Positions 12,201 through 23,335 of a stretch of DNA of 64,000 nt are shown one piece after another. A model generated the notes under the pieces. It was not told where the DNA came from, ran no database searches, and saw only the letters and a program-made list of their open reading frames with translations. Positions within the stretch are counted from its first letter, which is position 1. Each line of letters starts with the position of its first letter. Source of the stretch: Maea johnstoni (lineage: Eukaryota; Annelida; Polychaeta; Spionida; Magelonidae); assembly GCA_963942565.1 (NCBI GenBank), contig CAWWDR010000748.1, positions 16,390-80,389 of the forward strand, read 5' to 3'. Both the position numbers and the translations under genes were made by a program.

Positions 12201-14157
12201 ATATGTGAATGTGTAGCGTTGTGATGGTCTATAGTGCTTTTGCAATTGAAAGACCCTTTGGTAGTTTTCTCAAAGAGAAGAGAATTTCTCCTAGTTCTGG
12301 GTTTCTATTAAGTCAAAATATGCCCTAATTCAACTTCCCTCATTTCTTGTTTTTCATATTAATCTCACCTTTATTTCTTGTTTCAGTTAATTCTGTGCAT
12401 GACGGTGTGTATAACGGCAAACACTACTTCCATGTTCCACCGGGCCATGCTGCCATGGTGCCTTACAGTCAGGTGGCGGTCATCAGCAAGCCCGTCCAGC
12501 GACCGCCCGTCTCGGGGAACTACATGTACCCCAGCTACCATGAAATACAGCGCAGGAGAAGGCTAAGGTCAAGAAGGTATGATCTCATGTAATTGGGCTT
12601 AGTGAAAGATATACTGTATGCCGTGTTGATATTGCGGCAGTTTAATTAATGTGTACTTCGCATGTAATAGGTCACTCTGCAAATATTTCCATCTCTAATA
12701 CCTTTTTCCAGTATCTTTGACTGGTTGCATAGTGTTTTGTATCAGAATGCTATGTAACATTTTTTACACTGTTTGACAATTTGTATGAGTTTCTAAACGT
12801 TAAAGGGCTAGTATATTCCACTGAGAAATGAATAAAACAAGAGGGTATGCACACAGGGATCGGGCTGAAATGAAAATGAACTTTGTACAATTTACCTTCT
12901 TTCCCTTGTGGCTATTTCAAATTCACATTTGTGAATGTCACGTACTGGAATATTGAATGGATTAACTTTTTTCTGATTTCCAGCAATCTTCTTTCTGTAT
13001 ATTTTAGTAAAGTAATGCACTAATGTGGATATGTTTAGCTTTCAATGATTAGCTTTCACCCGTTGCCTTAGAAAATACCTTTTTTTATCAAATTTCTTTT
13101 ACTTTTTAATTTCCAGTGATCCAGGCATTGGTTTCGTGGCCTCCTCTACTAGAACTAACCCCCAGTCCTCTACTGCTGCCACGACCAGGTCCCATACTGG
13201 TGAGGGGCGCCCTACAGGCCTGCGCCGCCCTCAGGATACTCCTAGGAGGGTCATCTTTGACTCAAACGATATCGCTGTCAAGGTAAACTAGACTATTTAG
13301 GCCCAAAAAAGGTTTTTAACTGTTACCCAACCCTAACAAGTTTTCACTAAAATTCCTACCAAAAACATTTTCCTGCTCTTCCAACTCCCAAACAACATAA
13401 AAGATGCATAAAACACACATTTGAATTTTTTAAATTTACATTTCTACCTACCTTCTTTCTTCTGATCGTTGGAGGAAACAAACATTTTTTGTCAATGGCC
13501 AAACCTTTCACTGTCCTAGTAGGTCTAGATACACATCCTTTTAGAGCTACAGTTATAAGTTGATCAATCCTCTTACAATCGTTCATTTTAGCCCTTATCC
13601 TGCTAACCACAACAATTGTCGTGGTGTGCAGCAGTGCTTATAGGTTTCACAGCAGGATAAGGGTTAGATATTATGCCTATTTATTTCTCACTGGCTTGGC
13701 TTTGTGATTTTTTCAGATAAAGTATCTTTTACAAGCTGTTTGAAATATTCATCCAGTAGTTTCATCTAAAACCTTTCAAAATCTGGCTTTATTACCAAAT
13801 TATTTGGAGTATCAGAACTACACGTGTTTTTTTCTAAAGGAATTGCGCGCGAATGGGATAAACCACTACCAAACATGATGTTTCACATTATTTCATTCAC
13901 AGGATTATGAGAAAGAAAGAAAAAAGAAACAGCAGCAACCAAAGCCAAAGGGAGAAAGTCTTCCACCCAGCATTATTCCAGATAAGAGAGTCAGCCAGAT
14001 CCATGAGAAGTTTGGAGGGGACGAACGGGCAGCGGTGATGATCGAAACTCTCAAGAAACTTTACCTCGGGCTTGAACGAGGAAGAGAGTACCAGTATAGA
14101 CAAAATCATAGGAGAAAGACAGTTGCAGGGGATTGGAGCTTATCGGAAGAGGATTGA
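7774..14157 (+). CDS. CAP-Gly domain protein, last five exons
   Basis: The exons are 7774-7954, 8925-9005, 12387-12576, 13117-13282 and 13903-14157. All have AG/GT borders and matching phases (0-1, 1-1, 1-2, 2-0, 0-stop), giving the C-terminal 290 residues. Residues about 46-119 form a CAP-Gly module (VKIGDRVIV, GFVKFVGVLDE, DLYVGVHLDEN, HDGVYNGKHYF, PYSQVAV), a fold that binds the C-terminal EEY/F tails of tubulin and EB proteins. The usual GKNDG signature is replaced by a SVHDG form, so tail binding may be altered. Before it lies a cysteine-rich CNCGKCKKYW motif. After it come a basic stretch, a Ser/Thr/Arg-rich linker and a helical C-terminus (ERAAVMIETLKKLYLGLERG). The 5' exons were not found. 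Which CAP-Gly subfamily this is, I cannot say; a microtubule-linked role is inferred from the domain alone. Confidence 0.85.
7945..8130 (+). repeat. Exon-end/donor sequence repeated in the intron
   Basis: The word GCTCATAAAGGTACTGA spanning the exon A donor recurs downstream, at about 7990 (one mismatch at the GT) and exactly at 8097-8113. Each copy is followed by the same 'aatctactaaatac'-type sequence, and G-runs precede the two later copies. The third copy could work as a cryptic donor. Confidence 0.7.
8167..8383 (+). mobile_element. TTAA-ended MITE (piggyBac-like), copy 1
   Basis: It starts (C)TAACCCTTATTCTGCTG and ends TTGGAAGGGTTAA. The TTAA flank plus CCCTT/AAGGG ends is the pattern of piggyBac-type elements. 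The interior 'gtactcatctgagagt' and 'gtagccttagcattgg' are shared by all six copies in the window. It lies in the CAP-Gly gene intron. Confidence 0.65.
8504..8711 (+). mobile_element. TTAA-ended MITE, copy 2
   Basis: TTAACCCTCATGCTGCTG at the left, AAAAGGGGTAA at the right, same interior as copy 1 at 8167. It is slightly diverged, and the right TTAA has decayed to GTAA. Confidence 0.6.
8925..9005 (+). CDS. CAP-Gly gene exon B
   Basis: The acceptor is TACTTGTTTTGCAG and the donor GTAAGT. It encodes FVKFVGVLDEHVLVPDLYVG then VHLDEN, the central CAP-Gly strands. The phase is 1 at both ends. Confidence 0.85.
9197..9640. repeat. Imperfect (AAT/GAT)n array
   Basis: Long runs of AAT with ATG/GAT variants inside the CAP-Gly gene's second visible intron. 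The Asn-, Ile- and Tyr-rich frames on both strands are repeat artefacts. Confidence 0.9.
9700..10784. other. Intronic sequence, nothing recognised
   Basis: Part of the 3.4-kb intron between exons B and C of the CAP-Gly gene. I see no element with defined ends. Confidence 0.4.
10785..11186 (-). CDS. 133-codon antisense frame, unknown
   Basis: It runs from ATG to stop without a break and starts MKSTPPYLTVSTCG. It is basic and leucine-rich. The stretch holds more CpG than its surroundings. It lies antisense in an intron of the CAP-Gly gene. I recognise no domain; it may be part of an unclassified mobile element or chance. Confidence 0.2.
   Translation of the reverse strand: MKSTPPYLTVSTCGSIIIQYMRTKMAPLLRYTDHSNVVKLFKRLQVPKQLKRNCEYRLYPVADENTIMNISIRVFKSLNLRHLRFLRQIFPSSKNISWGVQIVTFANVSLFQTLMRLRLNIASSLFYQLCICE
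11329..11404 (+). repeat. tRNA-like sequence (SINE head or tRNA relic)
   Basis: GCGATGGACTCATCGATAGC resembles an A box, and CGATCGAATCC 55 bases on resembles a B box (GGTTCGANTCC). A T-run at 11410-11421 could end Pol III transcription. No clean cloverleaf acceptor stem forms, so I call it a tRNA-derived relic rather than a tRNA gene. Confidence 0.4.
11710..11951 (+). CDS. Open segment ending at a good donor, unknown
   Basis: The frame reads MPITQCNFHPFTFYLPFHTS and later MGLDMCARHSLFGRMDPYY. A consensus donor GTAAGTG starts at 11952. Composition is protein-like, but no acceptor or family is evident, and it would fall between exons B and C, whose phases already match each other. It may be an alternative exon or a repeat-borne frame. 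Confidence 0.2.
12387..12576 (+). CDS. CAP-Gly gene exon C
   Basis: The acceptor is TTTCTTGTTTCAG. It encodes INSVHDGVYNGKHYFHVPPG, completing the CAP-Gly module with PYSQVAV, then a Pro/Tyr-rich segment and the basic run QRRRRLRSRR. The phase is 1 in and 2 out. Confidence 0.85.
13117..13282 (+). CDS. CAP-Gly gene exon D
   Basis: The acceptor is TTTTTAATTTCCAG and the donor GTAAAC. It encodes a Ser/Thr/Arg/Pro-rich, probably disordered linker ending RRVIFDSNDIAVK. The phase is 2 in and 0 out. Confidence 0.8.
13903..14157 (+). CDS. CAP-Gly gene terminal exon
   Basis: The acceptor is TTTCATTCACAG. It encodes a Lys/Gln-rich start (DYEKERKKKQQQPKPKG), then a helical region (RVSQIHEKFGGDERAAVMIE, TLKKLYLGLERGREYQYRQ), ending WSLSEED and TGA. 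Confidence 0.85.
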   Translation, partial: DYEKERKKKQQQPKPKGESLPPSIIPDKRVSQIHEKFGGDERAAVMIETLKKLYLGLERGREYQYRQNHRRKTVAGDWSLSEED

Positions 14158-14258
14158 ACTGATTTACAGGAAAAGACAAAATTCTTGCAAAGATTTGATC
14201 ATGTGATGGAACATCAAGAGGAAAACTTTATATTAGCACTTGTTGAACTACGTTGGAT

Positions 14259-14522
14259 CAGAGAAATACATCCCCTTGAACCGCAACCCCATAGGCACAG
14301 CATGCTAGTACCTACGGTATGTGCGCCTCGGGTTACGCAGTGTAGCATGGGGAAGTATTGGTCGTGTGATTGGTTTTGCGGCAATTTCAGTCTGACCCAG
14401 GCCTGTGAAACCAGCAGGCAGCCAATTCTGGGGTACACATGTTATCTATGACTCATAGTGGTGTGAGGCAGCGAAATTTGATGACGCATGCACAGTGCCC
14501 ACTCCCTGTCTACTACTCCCAG
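14259..14522. mobile_element. Short interspersed element, copy 2
   Basis: It matches the 6260-6480 element from AGAGAAATACATCCCC to CTGTCTACTACTCCC. Flanking GTTGGAT repeats (14252-14258, 14523-14529) mark the insertion. It lies 100 bp beyond the CAP-Gly stop codon, so it is probably in that gene's 3' UTR. Confidence 0.6.
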
Positions 14523-14529
14523 GTTGGAT

Positions 14530-15354
14530 TGAAGAGTTGTGATTGCTAGGTGTAGAAATCTGTCTATATGCCAGGTATAAATTGCTGTTATTTTTCATGG
14601 GAAAAGCTGGTTCTTTCAAAATATTTTAAAGGCAAATTGTACTTGGAGAATAGATTGTTTTGAAGGGGATGGTTACCTCAATGACTTTCAGGAACCTATC
14701 TGACACTGTCATTTCTTCAACAATCGTGTTTGTTAGTGATATTTTGTAAAAATGGGGTTGGTTTCCTCAACAACTTTCAAGAAGCATTCTGATTCTCATG
14801 GTGCAGCATAGGTTCCAAAACATTACTTGCTGAGTGGGACGTGCTGCCCCTAAAGTTTACTTGCCCCGCCGGCACTTACACTAGCCCCACTACTCTGTTA
14901 AACAAAGGTGAGTTACGTTGCCCAAAACATTACTTGCCCAGTGGGGCAATTTAGGGTATTGTTCTGCTTGCCTGATTGACATTTTTTGTTGAATTCACTT
15001 GCAAGGGGGCAAGTGGTTATGTTGCACTTTGATACAGTTTATCAATATTGTATGTTAATGATATTTTATAAAAAATGTTGACTGGCTTCTGCTTTTTTGG
15101 TATGAAGCTATCTTTATGGGCATCTTACAGCTTGCAAAATTTTCTAAAATGTGGTTTATTTTGTGAGTAGGAATTAATTCCATGCGTGTGTGACTGGTGG
15201 CAGGATAATTGATTTTTATGTAAATATCTCCACCCATATCATACGACAGTATCCATACCATTACCAGCTCCTAATTGTGAATTCATGTCAACGAACTTTG
15301 GATTTGGAATTTTGTCTTTCGTCATATTTATGCCAATTGTGGCTAATTTGTGAC
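14530..15354. other. No recognised gene
   Basis: Downstream of the CAP-Gly gene. It contains a few 'cttgcccc...ggggcaagt' words around 14850-15010 but no defined element. Confidence 0.35.
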
Positions 15355-15545
15355 TAGCCAGTTGTAACTAGTGGAGGAGACTGGAGTACCCGGCAAAAAC
15401 CACTGCCTAACCCCATTTAAGTCACTGGCAACTTTCTCACATGCCCAGGCCAGGATTCGAACCCAGGCAGTGGTGACAGACAGCGTGCAGTCAGTGGCGG
15501 CGCCTTAGGCCACATGGCCGTCAGAGCAGGCCCTAATGTTGACCA
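15355..15545 (-). mobile_element. tRNA-derived SINE
   Basis: On the minus strand it has an A-box region GGCCTAAGGCGCCGCC, then a perfect B box GGTTCGAATCC, then a body with 'gtgagaaagttgcc' and 'gggtactccagtctcctcca'. The head resembles leucine-type tRNA. No poly-A or target duplication was identified, so the tail end is approximate. Confidence 0.75.
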
Positions 15546-15849
15546 ACATCATTGACCCAAGTATATGAGTTAAACTCAAGACACCACGAGGGAACGATGG
15601 TGTTGATATTGTCATGAACATAACAATGAAAGATTTGGTAATTAAAAAGTTACCTAGTGAATCAGGATGGTATTTTTTTTTCAACTGCGTTTCACAATAT
15701 TGTAGATGAGTTGATAAATATTAGTATGTTGTGGCTAGTGGGGTTTACCAGGCTAATCAAGTTCTTCTCTATTGGACTATCTTATGGGTGTTATGGGAGT
15801 ATTGATACTATTTGATAAAGAAGTGAGTAGAGTGAAAGCATACCCCTTT

Positions 15850-16682
15850 ATCATCAGCTCCACTGTGATACTCGCAGCTGATTGGTCAATTGCTGTTGGG
15901 TACTGGATTGTATTTCATTGCTTTTCATTAAATGTCAATGCTAGGATCCGGATAAGTGTTTTATCCTCACTCTCAGTGTTTTATCCCACTTCGCCATGGC
16001 AACTATGGGTTTGACCTCAAGTTTACAGGTCACAGCCTCGTTTTGAACCCTTGACGACGAAAAAGAAAATGGCGGACATTCCTCTTCACACCGCCGCCTG
16101 ACTCGATTCTTTTGCCGTTTAAAACACTATTTGCGCATGTTAGTCTGCCAACATGGTGTATACATGGAAATAAAGATGGCAGAAAGTAATTAAGATGGAT
16201 TTAGGTTGGTATGTTGTTCATACATAAGAGAAATAATTTCCGTTTGGTCGGAGTCAGGTCTGACGAAAATCTCCGTTGCTACATAGCCTATCGGACCCGA
16301 GTCTGGCAACCGCTTTTTTCATTTTCTTTGTGACCAATCGCTCGAATTTGCCATCCAAACTTGGCAAATCCCTTTGGAGCACTAAGTTGTGTATAGATGA
16401 ACGTACGTTTTGTCTCCACTCTGCATAATGTTATTTTTACCCATTAGGTCCCATTGTGAGATTTACCCATTGGCAACAATACACGTATGTTGGGAGGCTT
16501 GGGGGGGGGGGGGGGGGGGGGGAGCTGATGATAAATTCGTTATCCTCCTTGTAAAAAAGGGATACGGCCTGGTATCTGCGTTTAGCCAGTCGTATCACAC
16601 TCGGCCTCCGGCCTCGTGCGATACGGCTGGCTTCACGCAGATACCAGGCCGTATCCCTTTTTTACAAGGGGGATAACTAATA
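15850..16682. mobile_element. Hairpin-bearing element, tandem copy 1
   Basis: The body starts TATCATCAGCTCC and is closed by the inverse GGAGCTGATGATA after a G-run of about 22 at 16501. A 137-bp palindrome follows. The next copy starts 833 bp downstream with the same sequence. The body contains 'gctgattggtcaattgctg'. No transposase is present. Confidence 0.7.
16540..16676. repeat. 137-bp palindrome
   Basis: Arms from TTATCCTCCTTGTAAAAAAG inward are complementary to CTTTTTTACAAGGGGGATAA, with apex CGGCCTCCGGCC. Long-hairpin part of the element above. Confidence 0.85.
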
Positions 16683-17520
16683 TTATCATCAGCTCCACTG
16701 TGATACTCGCAGCTGATTGGTCAATTGCTGTTGGGTACTGGATTGTATTTCATTGCTTCTCATTAAATGGCAATGTTAGGATCCGGATAAGTGTTTTATC
16801 CCCACTCTCAAAGTTTTATCCCACTTCGCCATGGCAACTATGGGTTTGACCTCAAGTTTACAGGTCACAGCCTCGTTTTGAACCCTTGGCGACGAAAAAT
16901 AAAATGGCGGACATTCCTCTTCACTTTGCCGCCTGACGGATTCTTTTGGCGTTTAAAACACTATTTGCGCATGTTAGTCTGCCAACATGGTGTATACATG
17001 AAAATAAAGATGGCAGAAAGTAAATAAGATGGATTTAGGTTGGTATGTTGCACATACATATGAGAAATAATTGCCGTATGGTCGGCGTCAGGTCTGACGA
17101 AAATCTCCGTTGCTATATAGCCTGTGGGACTCGACTTTGGCTACCGCTTTTTTCATTTTCTTTGTGACAAATCGCTCGAATTTGCCATCCAAACTTGGCA
17201 AACCCGTTTGGAGCACTAAGTTGTGTATAGATGAACGTACTTTTTGTCTCAACTCTGCATAATGTTAATTTTACCCATTAGGTCCCATTGTGAAATTTGC
17301 CCATTGTCAACAATATACAAGTATGTTGGGAGGCGTGGGTGGGGGGGGGGGGGGGGGGGGAGCTGATGATAAATTCGTTATCCTCCTTGTAAAAAAGGGA
17401 TACGGCCAGGTATCTGCGTTCAGCCAGTCGTATCACACTCGGCCTCCGGCCTCGTGTGATACGACTGGCTTCACGCAGATACCAGGCCGTATCCCTTTTT
17501 TACAAGGAGGATAACTAATA
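16683..17520. mobile_element. Hairpin-bearing element, tandem copy 2
   Basis: Direct repeat of 15850-16682 with scattered substitutions, so the duplication is not recent. It keeps the G-run (about 17341-17360) and its own palindrome at 17378-17514. Confidence 0.7.
17378..17514. repeat. Palindrome of copy 2
   Basis: Same arms and CGGCCTCCGGCC apex as 16540-16676. Both arms carry the same right/left changes, so pairing is kept. Confidence 0.85.
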
Positions 17521-17642
17521 TTATCATCTATATAACTTTTTTTGGTTTATATGGATTTATGTATGCATGTTCTTGTATTTATATACTTGAGTTTATTGTG
17601 GACTGCTGAAAAGTTCTTCCAGGAAATCATTTTCCTACAATA

Positions 17643-17854
17643 TTAACCCTTATGCTGCTGGTGGCTAATTTTACCAATACAAAATGATCCAAAAACCTGA
17701 AAATTGACTGAAATCCTGGCATATGGGTACTCATCTGGGAGTACTCAGTGAGAGCTATCCGATGATTACCAACATGACAGGGTTTAGATCATTTTCAAAA
17801 ATCGTTGTGTCCTTGTCCTTTGGGCGAAACTAGCCTTAGCATTGGAAGGGTTAA
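17643..17854 (+). mobile_element. TTAA-ended MITE, copy 3
   Basis: The best-preserved copy: perfect TTAACCCTTATGCTGCTG at the left and ATTGGAAGGGTTAA at the right. 212 bp. Confidence 0.75.
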
Positions 17855-18061
17855 GGATACTTCATGAATAGGCAGTTGTTACTGGCAGAGGAAGCTTTAG
17901 TATGGGATAATGTTGACTAATCCAATTCAATAGCAGTTTTCCTCACACAGGCGACAGATCTTATGCAGTGGTGGAGCAAAACAAGCAGCACATCCACAAT
18001 GCTGTATTTCTCTTAACCATGGACTTATTCAACCTTGAGTTAAGGGTAGTAGAGGAAAATT

Positions 18062-18237
18062 CAGGGTTCGACTTTCCCAGGGGCATATGCCCCTAGATTT
18101 TGCTGTGGGCCCCTAGTTTTTTCAGACTAGGGGCCCAAAATAGTATGTATAATAAGCAGAAATTCTGTTTTTGACCACTAATTCTTATCGAAAGACCTTT
18201 TCGGGCACCTAGCCTGAAATCTAAGTGTCAGACACTG
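18062..18237 (+). mobile_element. CAGGGT-ended dispersed repeat
   Basis: It starts CAGGGTTCGACTTTCCC and ends GTCAGACACTG. 'ggggcatatgccccta' near the start is a short palindrome. Other copies are at 6816, 41899 (inverted) and 54980. The CAGGG ends suggest a hAT-type MITE, but no convincing 8-bp duplication is present. Confidence 0.55.
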
Positions 18238-18502
18238 AAAATTGCTATATACACATCATAATCATAAGGTTCCCTACTTCTTCATGTCATCCTTAAGACC
18301 GATCGTTTTTATTTTGTGTGGGATAATCCCAGACACTGACTTGCAGAGGACAAATTTTCACTGGGTATTATTTCTGTTAAATATGTTTTAAATAATATAT
18401 GTATATTAGTTATATACAGTCTCTTAAAGAAAGGAATAATGAAATGTGCTGAAATGATAATTAATGTATGTTATGTTTGTATCTGAGCATACAAACAGCA
18501 AA

Positions 18503-19500
<998 letters not shown>

Positions 19501-19704
19501 AAACTATTTATTTCAAATTACACTTGACACAATAATAACACTCACATGTTACATAACATAATTAAAGACCTAAACAGAAATGAACATTGCACAAGATATT
19601 TCATATCCGAGATAGATGTCAAATTGCGAACAAAATGGATCACATTTTGTGGAGAAATCTGACTTGTGGCCATCATTATTTATTTCCTAATCATTCGAGA
19701 CTAT

Positions 19705-20268
19705 GAAGGCCATACACAGTAATGTGTGTAAGGATAGGACATGTCTTACATATTTCATTGTAGCTTAGTACTATATAATTATGAATTTTCAAAAATATAA
19801 AAAATATAAATACAAATGAAAAATGGAAATATATTTATAGAAAAATTAGAAAAGTGAATACAAGTAAAATTCAAAATGATGAAAACTTACTCAGAAGATG
19901 TGTTTGGCCCTAGAAAGGGCCATTGGGGTGAAATCTAGTTAAAACTAGATCAAATGGGTCTTCAAAATCCATGGGGTTGAATCCGTCAAAGACTTACTCT
20001 CTCTCATCGTCATTGGAGAGTCAGGTTAACTCATTGACGCCTTCCTCAGATGCGGTATATGTCAGTTGGCAGATCTGGAAGGATGTTGAGATGAGTTCCC
20101 AAAGTTCCCCCATATGCTGCCAGCTCTCCTCCACCCTGTTCTGCATCTGCTGCTTTGTCGCTGCCTTCAGCACTGGAGCTGTGTCGTCCTCTTCTGAAAG
20201 TGCCAGGTTGAGCTGCTCAGCTCTTACTTGGCCCAACACTCTGCAAGTTCTTGAATGGCTTGTTGATT
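19705..20268 (-). mobile_element. Duplicated 3' part of the pogo-like element
   Basis: A 564-bp direct repeat of 20270-20834, abutting it. It carries the C-terminal coding part (SEEDDTAPVLKAATKQQM) and the downstream flank with 'ctagttaaaactagatc'. About 10-15% divergence by eye. Confidence 0.8.
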
Positions 20269-20269
20269 A

Positions 20270-21480
20270 AAGGCCACACAAACAGTAATGGTAGTAAGGA
20301 TAGGACATGCCTTACACTATTTCATTGTGGCCTAGTAACATATAATTATGAATTTTTTAAATATAAAAAATATAATTACAAATTTGAAATTAAATATATT
20401 TATAGAAAAATTAGAAATGTGAATACAAGTAAAATTTAAAATGATAAAAAAATATTCAGAAGATTTGGTTGGCCCTGGAAAGGCCATCGGGGTGAAATCT
20501 AGTTAAAACTAGATCTCAAATGGGTCTTCAAAGTCCATGGCATTGAATCCATCAAAGTCTTCCTCTCCCTCATTGTCATTGGAGAGTCAGATTAACTCAT
20601 CGACGCCTACCTCAGATGCAGCATCTGTGGAATGTCAGTCCATGGAGGATGCCAATTTGTGTTCCAGTTGTTCCCTGATATGCTGCCATCTTTCCTCTAA
20701 ACAGTTTAGCATCTGCTGCTTTGTTGCTGCCTTCAGCACTGGAGCTGTATCGTCCTCCTCTGAAAGTGTCAGGTCAAGCTGCTCAGCATAAACTTGGCCC
20801 AGCACTCTGCAAGTTCTTGTATGGCTTGTTGATTGACACATCTAGAGGCTGCAACTTTGATGTGCACCCATTGCGAATGTAGATGGGCATTGCATTCCTC
20901 TTCTTCAAAAGTTTTTCTGAGCTAGGTGTCATATGCGCACAGAAGGAATCCAGAATCAGGAGAGTCATACGGTGGGCAGTGAAAGAGAAGAGATCTTCCT
21001 CGATCCAACCATACATGAGTGTCTCATCCATCCAGGCCTTCTTCTGGACAGCTACCAGGGCACCAGAGGGTGTTTGTAGCTAAAGTGGCCACACTCCCTT
21101 GAATATGACCACAGGGGACAGCATCACCATCTGATGAGACTGCCAGCACTATAGTAAAGTGCTTGTTGCTGGCCGTGGAGCGGATGATTACTTGCTTCGA
21201 ATCAGCAGCTGCAACTGTCTTCGATTTTGAGAAGGAAGGTCTCTTTTATACTCAAGGTCAGCTGGGAGCTTCTGCGCCACAGAGGTCTTGGAGCGAATGG
21301 TCTGATTGTGTCGCTGGCTGAAACGAATGGCCTACCCTTGTGAGCACAGAAGTATGGGTGTCAGTGCTTGAACGTGGGATTGCTTCAGCCTTGATTAGGT
21401 TGACCGATGCAGGCAGATGGAGGTGCAAAACCCAAGCACAGAGCTCAACTCTCTGCTTCACCTTCTTGGCTGGTGGCTGT
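20270..21480 (-). pseudogene. pogo/Tigger-like transposase, broken
   Basis: The minus strand encodes pieces of a Tc1/mariner-superfamily pogo-type transposase. From the N-terminal side, RFSQRHNQTIRSKTSVAQKL (near 21260-21345) matches the second DNA-binding helix region. SKQVIIRSTASNKHFTIVLA (near 21150) and the DDE part MDETLMYGWIEEDLF, TLLILDSFCAHMTPSSEKLL then SKLQPLDVSINKPYK (20840-21031) follow. The second Asp (LDSF.AH) and the third (QPLD) are visible. The C-terminus is LSEEDDTAPVLKAATKQQ. The frame shifts at least twice (near 21250 and 20835) and the N-terminal HTH is incomplete, so it is inactive. Terminal repeats were not identified. Confidence 0.8.
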
Positions 21481-21524
21481 TAACTCAGGTCACGGGTCTC
21501 ATCAACAGGAAACGAAAGCCTGTT

Positions 21525-22250
21525 TATGATTTTTTTTATCCAAAATAAGTGAAATGATTTAATATGAAACCAAGAGTAATCCCAACTCATTGTACTCGTA
21601 TTAGAGAGTCATTGATGGAATTGGATTTTAACCCTGATATCATAGCAAATTCCAGTTTCCTCATATTCCTTTTGTCAATCTCACTCTTTCACATGTCAAC
21701 CTGACTCGTTCAAATAACTCCTATATATATATCAGCTTACATAATGAGGTGAAAGCTATCCATCAAGACTGGTTGTATTTATATGGCTGCAGCAGCAGCA
21801 ATTGTTGATTGTTTACTATCTGGAGAGTAGCATGCTCTGTATCTTGCTTTGATTGGGTTGAGGTGGCAGATGAGGATAAAAATAATTTTATTTTATTCTC
21901 CGATTCAAAGTCTGCTCTTCAGGCAATTTCAGGTCAAGACTGGATGCATCCTCTTGTTCTTACAGCAGTAAATCCTTCATTGGCTAGTACAGTACCATGA
22001 AAAAGCATATTTTCCTTACTGGATTCTAAGTCATCTTGGCATGAGGGGAAATGGCGGATGCTGCTGCCAAGGTACACCTTTTGAGAAGAGTTACAAATAT
22101 CCATATTCTATATGGTGATTAAATGTAAAGATCTCATCAAGGACCTTTTAAAACTATCAATTTCCGACGGCTATATTTCCAGATATAATTTTTCTCTTTT
22201 CTGACAATGTCGTTGCTTTCAAAGTGCTAAGAATTCTTGCAACGCTGGCT
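21525..22250 (+). mobile_element. Old relic of the I-superfamily LINE, copy 2
   Basis: 'attgatggaattggattttaacc' (21610 on) and 'ttctccgattcaaagtctgctcttcaggc' (21895 on) match the LINE region around RNase H. It parallels relic 1 closely in its flanks, so both may be copies of one composite repeat. Confidence 0.65.
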
Positions 22251-22700
22251 TTTTTACCACAGCTTTGATTTTGGGCACTTGTGACTATAGATCTTGTAAT
22301 GCGTCTATTCACTTCAGTGGCCGATTCACCAATCTTTAGAGATTTGTTGAAGTTAGTCTCTTCAACTTGTAGAAATTTTCCTTCTATTGTCCTTTCATTA
22401 TTATTCACTTTCTCAATCAAACAAATATATCTAGACTCAACCTTATCCTACTATTCCTCTGACTTTGTTTTCTCACTAATGTCTGTAATCCTGGAATAAT
22501 CATCCACATGTTGTTGGCGAAATTGCTTCATAGTTTGTACCATTTCTTTTGTCTTGGTCTTGACACTAGTCAAGTTACTTGCACTGAAGGAGCACATTGT
22601 AGCAAGAATATTTTCCTTTCTTGTCACAGCTCCTTTCCATACTTTCCTTATCTGCCCTCTTTTCTTAAATTTATCTGCTTTACCAGCATTAACCATGCTG
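22165..22700 (-). mobile_element. Fossil gag-like fragment, broken
   Basis: Two antisense open stretches with coiled-coil character resemble invertebrate LTR-retroelement gag N-termini. A related shorter fragment lies at 26080-26310. Old and fragmentary, with several breaks; no LTRs seen. The family is a guess. Confidence 0.35.
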
Positions 22701-22739
22701 TGATCAAATTGTACACAACATAATTAATGACTTAAACAG

Positions 22740-23300
22740 CCCTCGGTAGGTCACCCCTATTGGCGACAAGTTGGGATACTCTGCCCCCTGCCTCCTGCAT
22801 TAACTTGCCCCAAATGTGGTCGAGCTTCTAATGTCAGCGGAATTACATTAATTCTGCTCACCTCGCACATCCTGGATAGAAGGAATAACATACAAACATA
22901 CATAGCAAGTTCTAAGATATTGTGGATGAGCAAGTGTGCACAAGTTAATCCAGTATAAACATTCATTCAATTTTACTGGTTAATACAATATCCAGATTTG
23001 AAATCCTATAATGAATTCCTAATAGGAAATTATTTTTGATATAAAGGCAGCTCTCCTATTGAAAGGACGGGATTTAAATAATTAGTTTCCTCAATGGTGC
23101 TCAACACAAAAGTACATATGTTGAAATATATAACCTATGAACAGACAGACAATGAATTGAATGTGTCTATAATTAAATAAAACATACAGAAATTTGGACA
23201 TCATTAACAGTCCTAATGGATGCTTACTATTCAATACATAACTCATATAGTACTTCAATGAATTTGCTATAAATATCAATCACTTACCTGTGACTTTGTA
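22740..23300. other. No recognised gene
   Basis: AT-rich, without splice-bounded frames or defined repeats. Confidence 0.35.
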
Positions 23301-23335
23301 GGGACTTCATCAAAATAAGGTGTTGGCTTTAATCA
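23297..23335 (-). CDS. Possible 39-nt exon
   Basis: On the minus strand, PTPYFDEVPTKSQ lies between an acceptor (TCCTCTGATTAAAG) and a strong donor GTAAGTG, phase 0-0. It lies 3' of the BEN-like exons on the same strand. Its membership in that gene is uncertain because an upstream exon already carries a stop. Confidence 0.25.

Noticed and set aside
15772-16849. Plus-strand frames in the tandem hairpin elements
   Set aside because: Not conserved in length or frame between the two copies; they look like chance openings in repeats.
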